Below are positions 17,576-26,224 of a stretch of DNA of 64,000 bases, in pieces. The notes below the pieces were generated by a model. The model was given only the letters and a program-made list of their open reading frames with translations. It had not been told where the DNA came from and made no database searches. Position numbers and translations under genes: made by a program. Origin of the DNA: Oceaniglobus roseus. Lineage in GTDB: Bacteria > Pseudomonadota > Alphaproteobacteria > Rhodobacterales > Rhodobacteraceae. The stretch lies in contig NZ_PNOS01000006.1 of the NCBI RefSeq assembly GCF_002869745.1, positions 62,001 to 126,000 on the forward strand, in the 5' to 3' direction. Within the stretch, counting starts at the first letter, position 1. Each line of letters begins with the position of its first letter.

Positions 17576-17665
17576 TGGCGGAGACGAAGGGATTCGAACC
17601 CTCGAGACGGTTTCCCGCCTACTCCCTTAGCAGGGGAGCGCCTTCGACCACTCGGCCACGTCTCC
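17576..17665 (-). tRNA. tRNA-Ser (anticodon GCU)
   Basis: The gene is 90 nt with encoded CCA: a 7-bp acceptor stem GGAGACG/CGTCTCC, D-arm GCCGAGTGGTCGAAGGC, anticodon loop CTGCTAA (GCU), a long variable arm typical of serine tRNA, and T-arm GGGTTCGAATCCC. It is the only intact tRNA seen here. Its promoter and 5' half are repeated in inverted orientation at 16209-16290. Confidence 0.97.
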
Positions 17666-17707
17666 GTCGACGCGTATAGCCAAGCAAACATAGGGATTAC
17701 AAGGCGA
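17626..17707 (-). repeat. Right arm of 82-bp inverted repeat (tRNA-Ser promoter plus 5' half)
   Basis: This is the partner of 16209-16290, read on the minus strand; it covers the promoter region (TCGCCTTGTA...) and the tRNA down to the anticodon loop. Here the 3' half of the tRNA follows, so this arm belongs to the functional gene. Confidence 0.9.
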
Positions 17708-17812
17708 AACTGCCTTCTGAGCGAGAAAACTCCCTTACATCGAAAACCGCCTCAAGTGGCACTGAGAGGCACCGAGCGGCACCAAGTTTGGGCAAGATCT
17801 GGTCAATTTCCC

Positions 17813-18560
17813 TTACAGCAGAAGCGGCTTCGCCGCGCTGCAAGCTGCCAGCAGATGGATCGCATGATTGTTGATTTCCAGTGAGAAGTGCCCCATCATC
17901 TCACCGCTGACATCCATACGCTTCGTTTCTGCGAGGATCCGGCTCTCCCACGTATGCCGAACGCCTCCGATGGTGTGCTTTGATGACGGCAGCAGCCCGT
18001 TGTTCCGCAAGTATTGGTTCATCGTTGCCGAGTAGGTGCTCTTGCCACGGTAGCGCGGGAAGCCGTCGGCGTGGCGCTTCGCCGCAGCCAGCGCCACCCC
18101 GACCAGGGGTACCTCGCGAACAGACGACGTGTTCTTGATCTCGCGCCGGTTCTCGCCTTCTTCGAACTTCAGCCGAAGATGCGGAATCGGGTGATCCAAC
18201 ACGATCGCCTCTGGCGGCAGGTCGCAGATCTCCGACTGACGACATCCGGTCTCGACAGAAATCAGCAGGATGTCCCGCGCTTCATCGTTGGTGCCGTCGA
18301 ATGCGCCGGGCGCGAACCACTTCTCTGTGATCCAATCTACGGGGATCTGGTTCTCGCTCTTGTAGCGGTTGTCGTGGGCCGCGATACGCTCGACCTCTTC
18401 GACGAGTCCGGAGAGCCGCAGAGCAGGCTCCTCCACAGCGCCGAGGAGCGCCTTGGCGGTCTCTGTCGCGGGATCGGCAAAGGATGCCTCCACGCGCTCC
18501 AGAACGTCTTCCAGAGGCGCCTCCAAGAGGTCGGAAAGCGGCCTGTAGGCAAAGCCTCGG
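17813..18560 (-). pseudogene. Tyrosine recombinase (phage/island integrase), broken
   Basis: The C-terminal ~240 residues of a tyrosine integrase are readable: GCRQSEI (catalytic Arg I), IGGVRHTWESRI (H-x-x-R box) and MMGH. No tyrosine follows at the nucleophile position; the frame ends AACSAAKPLLL, so the tail is altered. The N-terminal part is missing because the IS256-type element begins at about 18560. The gene lies just upstream of the tRNA-Ser promoter, where an integrase using this tRNA would be expected. It is very probably inactive. Confidence 0.82.
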
Positions 18561-18570
18561 GCCTGGTCGA

Positions 18571-18584
18571 GGTGGAGTTTGGCG
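18571..18584 (+). repeat. IS256-type left terminal inverted repeat segment
   Basis: GGTGGAGTTTGGCG matches the reverse complement of 19847-19860 (GGTGTAATTTCGCG) at 11 of 14 positions. It lies just before the transposase start. Confidence 0.5.
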
Positions 18585-18614
18585 ACTTCAACCACGGACC
18601 ACACGGAGACCCCG

Positions 18615-19828
18615 ATGACCAAGACGAACATGGACCTTTCCGAGCTTCTGGCAAAGCACGACCAGGGCGATTTCCTACGCGCTGTCGCTGAGGCGGTTCT
18701 GCAGCTGATCATGGAGGCCGATGTCGAGGGCCTGATCGGCGCCGGTCGGCACGAGCGCAGCGGCGAACGCACGACCTGGCGAAACGGGTATCGGGAGCGC
18801 GCCCTCGATACCCGTCTGGGAACGCTGAACCTGCGGGTGCCGAAGCTCCGGCAGGGCAGCTACTTTCCCGGCTTCCTCGAGGCCCGCAAGACCTCGGAGC
18901 AAGCGCTGGTCGCGGTCATTCAGGAGGCGTGGATCGGCGGGGTATCGACCCGGCGTGTCGATGATCTGGTCCAGGCGATGGGGCTCTCGGGCATTTCGAA
19001 GAGCACGGTTTCAAAGCTCTGCAAGGACATCGACGAGCGCGTCGGCGAGTTCCTGAACCGCCCGCTCAGCGGCGAGTGGCCCTATCTCTGGCTGGATGCC
19101 ACCTATCTCAAGGTCCGCCAGGGCGGGCGCATCGTGCCGGTCGCAGCCATAATCGCCGTCGCCGCCAACACCGAGGGGCGGCGCGAGATCATCGGTCTGG
19201 GGATCGGACCTTCGGAGGCCGAGACCTTCTGGACCGAGTTCCTGCGCTCGCTGAAGGCCCGTGGCCTCGGCGGTATCAGGTTGGTCATCAGCGATTCGCA
19301 TACCGGTCTCAAGGCCGCCATTGCCCGGGTCTTTGAGGGTGAGCTTGCGAACGGCAAAGATGTCGCGTTCACTGGATGAGGCACGCACTCGCGCATGTCT
19401 CCCGCGGTCAGCACACCGTCGTCGCCGCCGCGATCCGGCAGGTCTTCGACCAGCCCGACCGCGCCCATGCCGGCGAGACCTGGCGCAAGGTCTCCGAGCA
19501 GCTGCGTCCACGCTGGCCCAAGCTCGCCGACCTGATGGACGCAAGCGAACACGACGTGCTGGCTTACACGTCCTTTCCCCGACAGCATCGCACGAAACTG
19601 CATTCGACCAACCCGATCGAACGCCTCAACAAGGAGGTGAAGCGCCGGGCAGACGTCGTCGGCATCTTTCCGAACGAGGCTTCCATCATGCGCCTGATCG
19701 GCGCGGTGCTGTTCGAACAGAACGACGAATGGCAGACCGCAAGCCGCTACATGATGGTCGAGGCCTTCGCCCAGATCGACACCGAAGAGATCGACCCCAT
19801 TCTCAGCATCACAACAGAAGCCGCCTGA
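18615..19828 (+). pseudogene. IS256-family (mutator) transposase, frameshifted
   Basis: The first part (18615-19379) has the N-terminal region MTKTNMDLSELLAKHD, GERTTWRNGYRER, the first catalytic Asp in WLDATYLKVR and the second in VISDSHTGLKAA. The second part (19376-19828, another frame) has the C-terminal segment with the catalytic Glu in STNPIERLNKEVKRR. The DDE triad is thus split. Around 19337-19370 the expected stretch between ARVF and HWMRNAL-type sequence is replaced by unrelated sequence about 8 nt longer, which shifts the frame and stops at 19379. The ATG at 18615 has GGAG 6 bp upstream. It is probably inactive unless recoding occurs. Confidence 0.85.
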
Positions 19829-19846
19829 TCATGCACTCAGGCCATC

Positions 19847-19860
19847 CGCGAAATTACACC
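19847..19860 (-). repeat. IS256-type right terminal inverted repeat segment
   Basis: This segment, CGCGAAATTACACC on the plus strand, lies 19 bp after the transposase stop and pairs with 18571-18584. Confidence 0.5.
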
Positions 19861-19949
19861 AACTTGACGGACGTGACCCGCGACTTGGCACAGATGCTGG
19901 CATTTTCGCCGGGCTGACCAGCCACCAAACAGCGAGCCATCTCAAGACG

Positions 19950-19980
19950 AGCCGCCAAGGGAGCCCTTGGCGGCTTTTTC
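19950..19980 (+). terminator. Strong intrinsic terminator
   Basis: AGCCGCCAAGGG and CCCTTGGCGGCT form a perfect 12-bp stem with a minimal loop, followed by TTTTC. It is oriented for plus-strand transcripts and lies just beyond the IS element. Confidence 0.85.
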
Positions 19981-20513
19981 GTTTCGAGACTTCGCGGCTC
20001 GACAGGCCATGAATTTCGCTGTATCCATTTGGTGATCGCGCAGGCCACGGCGCGCACTGTAAGTGCGCAATATTACGGGAAAAATGCGCATTGCTCTGGG
20101 CGAAGGTCGCGCAAGCCTTCGGGCGCAGTTCGATGATTTTCTCCAATGAAATCAAGCAAGGGTGCGCACGGTTACGCGGCATCCTACAAGGTATGTGAGG
20201 CCGCGCAAAAGCATTTTGTATACCATCGCTTGAAGAACTCCGGTGCAACCGCAGGGATCATAGCAGAAGGCCCATGCCGAAGTTGGCTGAATCCGACCTC
20301 GACCCGCCGACTTTGCGTGTCTGTCGGTCGGAATATGGGTGTGACCGACGTGTCCTTGCGAACTGATCTCTGGAGGAGGCGCCTCCTGAAGAGTCTCCAA
20401 ACGCCCCTCTCAGCCGGAGCATCGTGCCCGCCAAGCGATCGGTGACACCTTGCACCGTGCATGGCCAAGGGCAGGGTCCGGCGGCCAGGCCAAGGTCCAC
20501 GACGGCCCACCAA
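19981..20513. other. Gene-poor gap between IS element and kdpE
   Basis: This 533-bp stretch has mixed composition. Several short open frames exist on both strands but none has a ribosome-binding site, coding-type codon use or recognisable product. I see no RNA gene or clear regulatory palindrome. Confidence 0.5.
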
Positions 20514-21209
20514 TCACCCGCCGCGGGACGTGGTCTCGCTCAGGCGGTAGCCGATGCCCGGCTCGTTCTGGAGCAGCGTCGGGCTTGCCGGATCGTCCTC
20601 CAGCTTCTTGCGCAGGGACCGGACCGTCACGCGCAGGTATTCGATGCGGTCGGTATGGGCCGGGCCCCAGACCTCGCGCAGGAGGTGGGTATGGGTCAGC
20701 ACCTTGCCGGGATGGGCGGCGATCTGGGCGAGCAGGTCGAACTCCTTGGGCGTCAGCTTCACCTCGACACCGGACTTGCGGATGCTGTGCGCGTCGAGGT
20801 CGATCTCGACCCGGCCGACGACGATCTTCCGCGCCATGCCCCCGCTCCGGTCGGCGCGGCGCAGGCAGGAGCGGATGCGCGCCAGCAGCTCCTCGCTGTC
20901 GAAGGGCTTGGTCACGTAGTCGTCCGCGCCAAGATCGAGCGCCGCGACCTTCTCGGCCGAACCCTGGCGCGCGGTCAGGACGATGATCGGTACGCCCCTC
21001 TCCCGGAAAGGTCCGATCAGTTCCAGCCCGTCGCGGTCCGGCAGGCCGAGATCCAGCAGGACAAGGCGCGGCGGCCGCACCGCGAGCGCCTTCAGCGCGG
21101 CCGCCGCTGTGGCGGCTTCCTCGGTCTCGTAGCCACAGCGCTCGGTCGAGACGCGCAGCAGGCGCCGGATCGGCATCTCGTCGTCGACGATCAGGATGCG
21201 GCCGCTCAT
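20514..21209 (-). CDS. kdpE: Kdp operon response regulator KdpE
   Basis: This 231-residue OmpR-family regulator has a receiver with DD (9-10), D53 (LVLLDLGLPD) and K105-type KPFDSEELLAR, then a winged helix with KLTPKEFDLLAQIAAHPGKV and VRSLRKKLEDD. These segments are characteristic of KdpE. It is the last gene of the operon and its start overlaps the kdpD stop by 4 bp. Phosphorylated KdpE activates the kdp promoter when potassium is scarce. Confidence 0.95.
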   Translation of the reverse strand: MSGRILIVDDEMPIRRLLRVSTERCGYETEEAATAAAALKALAVRPPRLVLLDLGLPDRDGLELIGPFRERGVPIIVLTARQGSAEKVAALDLGADDYVTKPFDSEELLARIRSCLRRADRSGGMARKIVVGRVEIDLDAHSIRKSGVEVKLTPKEFDLLAQIAAHPGKVLTHTHLLREVWGPAHTDRIEYLRVTVRSLRKKLEDDPASPTLLQNEPGIGYRLSETTSRGG

Positions 21210-23857
21210 GCGATGTCCTCCAGCGAGAGCTGGACGATGGCCTCGGCCGGAATGCGGATGGTGAAGCGCGATCCGCCGCGCTGGCGTCGCGCCGCTTCCA
21301 CCGAAAAGCCCATGGCCTGCGCGAAGCCCTTCACGATGGCAAGTCCGAGGCCCGAGCCGCCGGTGCGGTCCGAGGTCTCGCCCCGGGCGAAGCGGTCGAA
21401 GATCCGCTGCTCGGTCCCTTGCGGGATGCCCGGGCCGCGGTCGAGCACATCGATCACCGGGCCGCGCCGACCCATGCGGGCGACGACCTCGATCGGCTCT
21501 TCGGCGGGCGAATACTTCGCCGCGTTGTCGATCAGGTTCAGGATCGCGTGGTGGAGAAGCACCGCATCGGCCCGGACCAGCGGCAGGGTCGGGTCGATGG
21601 AAATGCCCACCTGCCGGTCCTTCAGCGGCCCGGACAGGTCGGCGACGGCGGAGGCTATGGCGTCGGTCAGGTCGATCGGCGCGAGGTCCGGCGTCACCGC
21701 GCCCTCCTCGATGCGCGTCAGGTCGAGCAGGTCGGAAAGGAAGCGGTTCAGCCGCCGCGCCTCGGTCCGCACCGTCCGGACGAGGTCGGCTTCCGGGCCG
21801 CTCGCATCCAGCGCCTCGGCGGCGGCGGTGACGGCGGTCAGCGGCGTGCGCAGGTCATGGCTGAGCGAGGCCAGCAGCGCGGCGCGCAGGGAATCGCGCT
21901 GGCGGACCACCTCCATCTCGCGCATGTCGGTCTCGAGCTTCAGCCGTTCATGGGCCAGCGCCGCCTGGTCGATCAGGCTCTCGGCCAGCGCCGCCCGCTC
22001 CGTCGGGATGGCCTCGCGCCCCGCCGGGCTGCGCAGGCCGAGGACGGCGAGGGTGCCGAGCGCGGTCCTGAGCGGGCGGAACTGCCAGTCGCTCGCCGTC
22101 AGAGTATCGGTGCCGCGCCCCGCAGGTTCGCCATGGTCGAAGGCCCATTCCGCCGCCGCGCGGTCCACCGCGGAAAGCTCGGGCCGGGTCTGGCCCGAGG
22201 CGGTGATCCTCAGCCCCTCCCTCGTCTCGTGCAGGATCATCGCCTGCACGGCGATGAGCGCGCGCACCTCGTCGCAGACGATCTGCGCCGTCTCCTCCGT
22301 CGTGCTGGCCGCGCCAAGGCGGGTGGCGAAGCGGGCCAGCGCCGCGTTCTCCCGCGCGCTCCGCATGGCGAGTTCGGCGGCGGTCCTGGCCCGGGCGGCG
22401 AGCTGGCCGGTGATGATCGCGACGATCACCAGCAGGACCGCGGTGATGACGTTCGCCGGACTGTAGATGATGAAGGTGTAGACGGGCGGCAGGAAGAAGA
22501 AGTTGTAGGCAACGCCCGCGGCGATTGCCGCGACGAGGCCGGCCCGGAAGCCGAAGAAACTCGCGCTGGCGATCACGGGGACGAGGTAGAGAAGGTCGAT
22601 CGGCCCGCGCCCGAGCCAGGCCTGCGCGGTGTAGAGGGCAAGGGTCATCGCGCCGACGGCTGCGAGCGCGATGAGGTCGCCCCGCCATGGCCCCCGCGGG
22701 ACGAAGCGGCGCCAGGGCTGTCCGGCTTCGGGTTCGCTGATCGGGATGACGTGGACGGCAAGCCCCGTCGTGCGGTCGAGGATGTCCTGCACGATCCGGT
22801 CGCGCCGCCGGAAGACGCCCTGCCGGGATCGCGACTTGCCGAGGACAAGCTGCGTCGCGCGCAGCTCCCTCGCCTGGGCGAGGACCGCCTCCTGGACCGA
22901 GGTGCCCGGCACCGACTGAAGGACCGCGCCGAGCGAGGAGGCGAGCGACAGCGTCCGGGCGAGCTGCATCCTGTCCGCGTCGGAGGACTGTCCCGCCGTG
23001 GTCGTCTCGACGTGAAGCGCGGTCATCGGCGCCTTCAGCGCGTCGGCCAGGCGCTTGGCCGCACGCACCACCTGCTCACCCCCCGCCGCGCCCGAGACGG
23101 CGACGAGGATGCGCTGCCCGCCGCCTTGCGCGTCGCGGCCGGTGACGCCTTGGTGTTCCCTGATCCGCGCGTCGACATATTGCGCGGCGTGGCGCAAGGC
23201 GAGTTCGCGCAACGCCAGCAGGTTGCCCTTGGAGAAGAAGTGGTCGAGCGCGCTGCGGGCCTGGTCGGGAACATAGACCTTGCCCGATTCCAGCCGCTTG
23301 ATCAGGTCCTCCGGCGGCAGGTCGATCAACTCGATCTCGGCGTTCTCGAACACCTTGTCGGGCACCGTCTCGCGCACCCGGACCTGGGTGAAGGAGCCGA
23401 CGACATCGTTCAGGCTCTCGACATGCTGGATGTTCACCGTCGTCATCACGTCGATCCCGGCGGCCAGCAGTTCTTCGATGTCCTGCCAGCGCTTGGGATG
23501 GCGGCTGCCGGGCGCGTTGGTGTGGGCCAGTTCATCGACGAGGACGATCTGCGGGCGGCGCCGGAGGACGGCGTCGATGTCCATCTCGGTCAGGGTCTGA
23601 CCCTTGTAGTCGAGCTTCCTGCGCGGGACGACCTCGTGCGGCGCGACCAGCGCCTCGGTCTCCCTGCGCCCGTGGGTCTCGACAATGCCGACGACCACGT
23701 CCGCACCGGCCTCGCGCTTTTCGGCGCCTTCCAGAAGCATCTCGTAGGTCTTGCCCACCCCCGGGGCGGCGCCGAGGAAGATCTTGAGGCTGCCACGCCC
23801 CTCCCGCTCCGCTTCGCGGAGAAGGGCTTCGGGGGAGGGGCGGGCATCGTCGGTCAT
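21206..23857 (-). CDS. kdpD: Osmosensitive potassium sensor kinase KdpD
   Basis: The 883-residue inner-membrane sensor kinase has an N-terminal KdpD domain with Walker A GAAPGVGKTYEML and the signature DELAHTNAPGSRHPKRWQD, a universal-stress-like domain (~240-370), four closely spaced membrane helices (~390-485), a GAF-like segment, and a kinase core with SLSHDLRTPLTAV, NLIDNAAKYSP, DRGPGIP and GGSGLGLAIV. All boxes are intact. It lies 9 bp after kdpC and is coupled to kdpE. Length matches E. coli KdpD (~890). Confidence 0.97.
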   Translation of the reverse strand: MTDDARPSPEALLREAEREGRGSLKIFLGAAPGVGKTYEMLLEGAEKREAGADVVVGIVETHGRRETEALVAPHEVVPRRKLDYKGQTLTEMDIDAVLRRRPQIVLVDELAHTNAPGSRHPKRWQDIEELLAAGIDVMTTVNIQHVESLNDVVGSFTQVRVRETVPDKVFENAEIELIDLPPEDLIKRLESGKVYVPDQARSALDHFFSKGNLLALRELALRHAAQYVDARIREHQGVTGRDAQGGGQRILVAVSGAAGGEQVVRAAKRLADALKAPMTALHVETTTAGQSSDADRMQLARTLSLASSLGAVLQSVPGTSVQEAVLAQARELRATQLVLGKSRSRQGVFRRRDRIVQDILDRTTGLAVHVIPISEPEAGQPWRRFVPRGPWRGDLIALAAVGAMTLALYTAQAWLGRGPIDLLYLVPVIASASFFGFRAGLVAAIAAGVAYNFFFLPPVYTFIIYSPANVITAVLLVIVAIITGQLAARARTAAELAMRSARENAALARFATRLGAASTTEETAQIVCDEVRALIAVQAMILHETREGLRITASGQTRPELSAVDRAAAEWAFDHGEPAGRGTDTLTASDWQFRPLRTALGTLAVLGLRSPAGREAIPTERAALAESLIDQAALAHERLKLETDMREMEVVRQRDSLRAALLASLSHDLRTPLTAVTAAAEALDASGPEADLVRTVRTEARRLNRFLSDLLDLTRIEEGAVTPDLAPIDLTDAIASAVADLSGPLKDRQVGISIDPTLPLVRADAVLLHHAILNLIDNAAKYSPAEEPIEVVARMGRRGPVIDVLDRGPGIPQGTEQRIFDRFARGETSDRTGGSGLGLAIVKGFAQAMGFSVEAARRQRGGSRFTIRIPAEAIVQLSLEDIA

Positions 23858-23866
23858 GGTCGCAGC

Positions 23867-24445
23867 CTATTGGGTCGGTGCCGCACCGGAAAGTTCGGAG
23901 TCGAGCGCGAGGTTCGCCTCCAGCACGTTCACGATGCGGCCCTCGGTGAACGGCCCGCCGGGAGCGAAGGCGAGCCGGTCGAACAGCACCTTGACCTGGC
24001 CCACGTCGACCCCTCGCGCTTCGGCGATGCGGGGCGCCTGGAACAACGCGCCCTCCAGCGAGACGTGGGGATCGAGACCCGCGCCCGAGGCGGTGACGAG
24101 TTCGGCCGGGATCGGGCGGGCCGCGCTTGCCCCGCCGTAGGCTGCGATCAGGCCCTCGGCCCGCGTCGCGAGTTCGGGATTGGCGGGCGAGAGGTTCGAT
24201 CCGCCCGCGCCTGCGGCGTCGTAGTCCACGGCCGAGGGGCGGGGCCAGAGGTGGCCGGGCGCGGTGAAGCCTTGGGCGATCAGGCGGCTGCCGATCACGG
24301 TGCCGTCGTCGCGCACGATCAGCGATCCGTTGGCGGTGGCCGGGGACACGGCCTGCGCAACGCCGAGGACGACAGCGGTGTAGCCGCCCACGCAGAGGGC
24401 CATGGTCGCCGCCGCGACGCGCAGGCCGGAAAGAAGATCGGACAT
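23867..24445 (-). CDS. kdpC: Potassium-transporting ATPase subunit KdpC
   Basis: The 192-residue protein has one N-terminal membrane helix (about 9-35) and a periplasmic domain with conserved segments NGSLI, GSRLIAQGF, FWPRPSA-like LWPRPSAVDYDA, SNLSPANPEL and VTASGAGLDPHVS. KdpC stabilises the KdpA-KdpB complex. It lies 24 bp after kdpA. Confidence 0.95.
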   Translation of the reverse strand: MSDLLSGLRVAAATMALCVGGYTAVVLGVAQAVSPATANGSLIVRDDGTVIGSRLIAQGFTAPGHLWPRPSAVDYDAAGAGGSNLSPANPELATRAEGLIAAYGGASAARPIPAELVTASGAGLDPHVSLEGALFQAPRIAEARGVDVGQVKVLFDRLAFAPGGPFTEGRIVNVLEANLALDSELSGAAPTQ

Positions 24446-24469
24446 GTGCAGTTCTCCAGTTTCAGCCGC

Positions 24470-26125
24470 TCAGGGCAGCGAGAAATGTTCGGCGAGCGGC
24501 CCGAGCGCCGCGGCCGGAAGGAAGGTGAGCGCGCCGAAGATGACGACGGTCAGCGCCAGCATGGTGCCGAAGGTGGCATCCTCGACGCCGAGCGTGCCCG
24601 CGCTTTCGGCCGCGCGCCGCTTGGCCGTCAGGCTGCCGACGATCGCGAGGGGCAGGATGATCGGCAGGTAGCGGCCGAGCAGCATCACGATCCCGGTCGC
24701 GATGTTCCAGGCCCCCGTGCCGTCACCGAGGCCCTCGAAGCCCGAGCCGTTGTTCGCGGCGGCCGAGCTGAACTCGTAGAGGATCTCGGAAAAGCCGTGC
24801 GGCCCCGCCTCCTGCACCGTCGCCTGGCCGAGCGCTGTGCCCGCGAAGAGCGCGGTGCCGCCGAGGATCAGGATGGCATGGGCGAACAGCGCGAGGATGG
24901 CGAAACGCACCTCCTTCGCCTCGATCCTGTGGCCGAGGTATTCGGGTGTCCGCCCGACCATCATCCCGGCCACGAAGACCGCGACGACGATGTAGAGGAA
25001 CATGTTGATCATGCCGACACCGACGCCGCCAAAGGTCGCGTTGAGCCACATTCCGATCATCGGCATCAGCCCGGTCAGCGGGTTCAGGCTGTCGTGCATC
25101 GCGCCGACCGAGCCGTTCGAGGTCGCCGTCGTCAGCACCGCCCAGAGCGGGCCGCCGGTCGCGCCGAAGCGCAGTTCCTTGCCCTCGAGGTTGCCCGTCG
25201 CCTCGGACACCGGAAGCCCGGCGAAGGCGGGGGTCGGCCCGCTCTCGAACGCGACGGAGCCCGTGATCTTGACCAGAAGGAACACCGCCATCACCGCGAA
25301 GATGACCGACGCGTGGCGCATCCGGCCGAGTATGCGGCCGAACATCCAGACGCAGGCCATCGGGATCAGGACGATCGCGACCATGGCCAGCGCATTGGTC
25401 CAGAAGGTCGGGTTCTCCAGCGGATGCGTGGCGTTCGGGCCGAAGAAGCCGCCGCCGTTGGTGCCGAGCTGCTTGATCGCCAGGAAGGCCGCGACCGGGC
25501 CCCGTGCGATGGTCTGCGCCGCACCCTCGAGCGTCGTCGCCTCCGCCGCGCCCTTGAGCGTCATCGGCATGCCGCCGAAGACCATCAGCAGCGCCACGAC
25601 CGCCGCCACCGGCAGGAGCACGAGGAAGCTCGCCCGCTGCACGTCGATCAGGAAGTTGCCGAGGGACGCCCGCCCCGCGATCCCGCGCGCCGTCGCGGCC
25701 AGCGCCGCGATCCCCGTCGCCGCCGAGACGAACTGGAGCCACATCAGGCCCGCCAGCTGGCTCAGGTAGCTCATCGAGACCTCGCCTGAATAGTGCTGGA
25801 GGTTGGTGTTGGTCGTGAACGAGGCCGCGGTGTTGAACACCAGCGTCGGGTCGAGCGCGCCCTTGCCGTCGGGGTTGAGCGGCAGCCATTGCTGGAGCGC
25901 GAGGATCGCGAAGGTCACGGTGAACATCACGGCGTTGAAGACGAGAAGCGTCACGAGATACCGCTTCCAGTCCTGCTCGTCCGAAGCGCCACCGATCTTG
26001 CAGAAGAGGGTCGTCCAGCGGTTTGGGGATTGCGGGTCCATGGCCCAGGCCATGTAGCGGCCGAGGGGGAACGACAGCAGCGCGGCGCCGCCGACGATCA
26101 GCGAAACGAGAAGGATGTGGTCCAT
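24470..26125 (-). CDS. kdpA: Potassium-transporting ATPase subunit KdpA
   Basis: This 551-residue channel-like subunit, with about ten membrane helices, binds and passes K+. Filter-loop segments are seen: TNLQHYSGE, LGTNGGGFFGPNATHPLENP, TATSNGSVGAMHDSLNPLTG and ANNGSGFEG. All four resemble the SKT filter regions of KdpA. Here it is encoded after kdpB, not before it, and 5 bp after a 26-residue ORF. Confidence 0.96.
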   Translation of the reverse strand: MDHILLVSLIVGGAALLSFPLGRYMAWAMDPQSPNRWTTLFCKIGGASDEQDWKRYLVTLLVFNAVMFTVTFAILALQQWLPLNPDGKGALDPTLVFNTAASFTTNTNLQHYSGEVSMSYLSQLAGLMWLQFVSAATGIAALAATARGIAGRASLGNFLIDVQRASFLVLLPVAAVVALLMVFGGMPMTLKGAAEATTLEGAAQTIARGPVAAFLAIKQLGTNGGGFFGPNATHPLENPTFWTNALAMVAIVLIPMACVWMFGRILGRMRHASVIFAVMAVFLLVKITGSVAFESGPTPAFAGLPVSEATGNLEGKELRFGATGGPLWAVLTTATSNGSVGAMHDSLNPLTGLMPMIGMWLNATFGGVGVGMINMFLYIVVAVFVAGMMVGRTPEYLGHRIEAKEVRFAILALFAHAILILGGTALFAGTALGQATVQEAGPHGFSEILYEFSSAAANNGSGFEGLGDGTGAWNIATGIVMLLGRYLPIILPLAIVGSLTAKRRAAESAGTLGVEDATFGTMLALTVVIFGALTFLPAAALGPLAEHFSLP

Positions 26126-26130
26126 TGCAT

Positions 26131-26211
26131 CAGTCCTTGAAGAGTTGGGACACGGCGCCGATCAGCGCGGCGAACACGAGTATCCCGAGGGCATAGGTGA
26201 GAAGGATCATG
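26131..26211 (-). CDS. 26-residue single-span membrane peptide between kdpB and kdpA
   Basis: ATG at 26211, with GGGAGAG 6 bp upstream, opens a 26-codon frame: MILLTYALGILVFAALIGAV then SQLFKD and TGA. It starts 13 bp after the kdpB stop and ends 5 bp before the kdpA ATG, so translation is expected. It is a single hydrophobic helix with a short charged tail, like KdpF in size, but lacks the KdpF ending (R-P-E-R-F) that the upstream kdpF has. It could be a second small subunit of the Kdp complex. Function is unproven. Confidence 0.7.
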
Positions 26212-26224
26212 TGAGGCTCTCCCT

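Larger units (their letters stand above)
18560..19875 (+). mobile_element. IS256-family insertion sequence (ends approximate)
   Basis: The element, about 1.3 kb and the usual size for IS256-type elements, encodes a mutator-type transposase and interrupts the integrase. Related terminal segments are visible (18571-18584 and 19847-19860 inverted, 11 of 14 matching). The outer ends and target duplication could not be fixed by eye. Confidence 0.75.
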
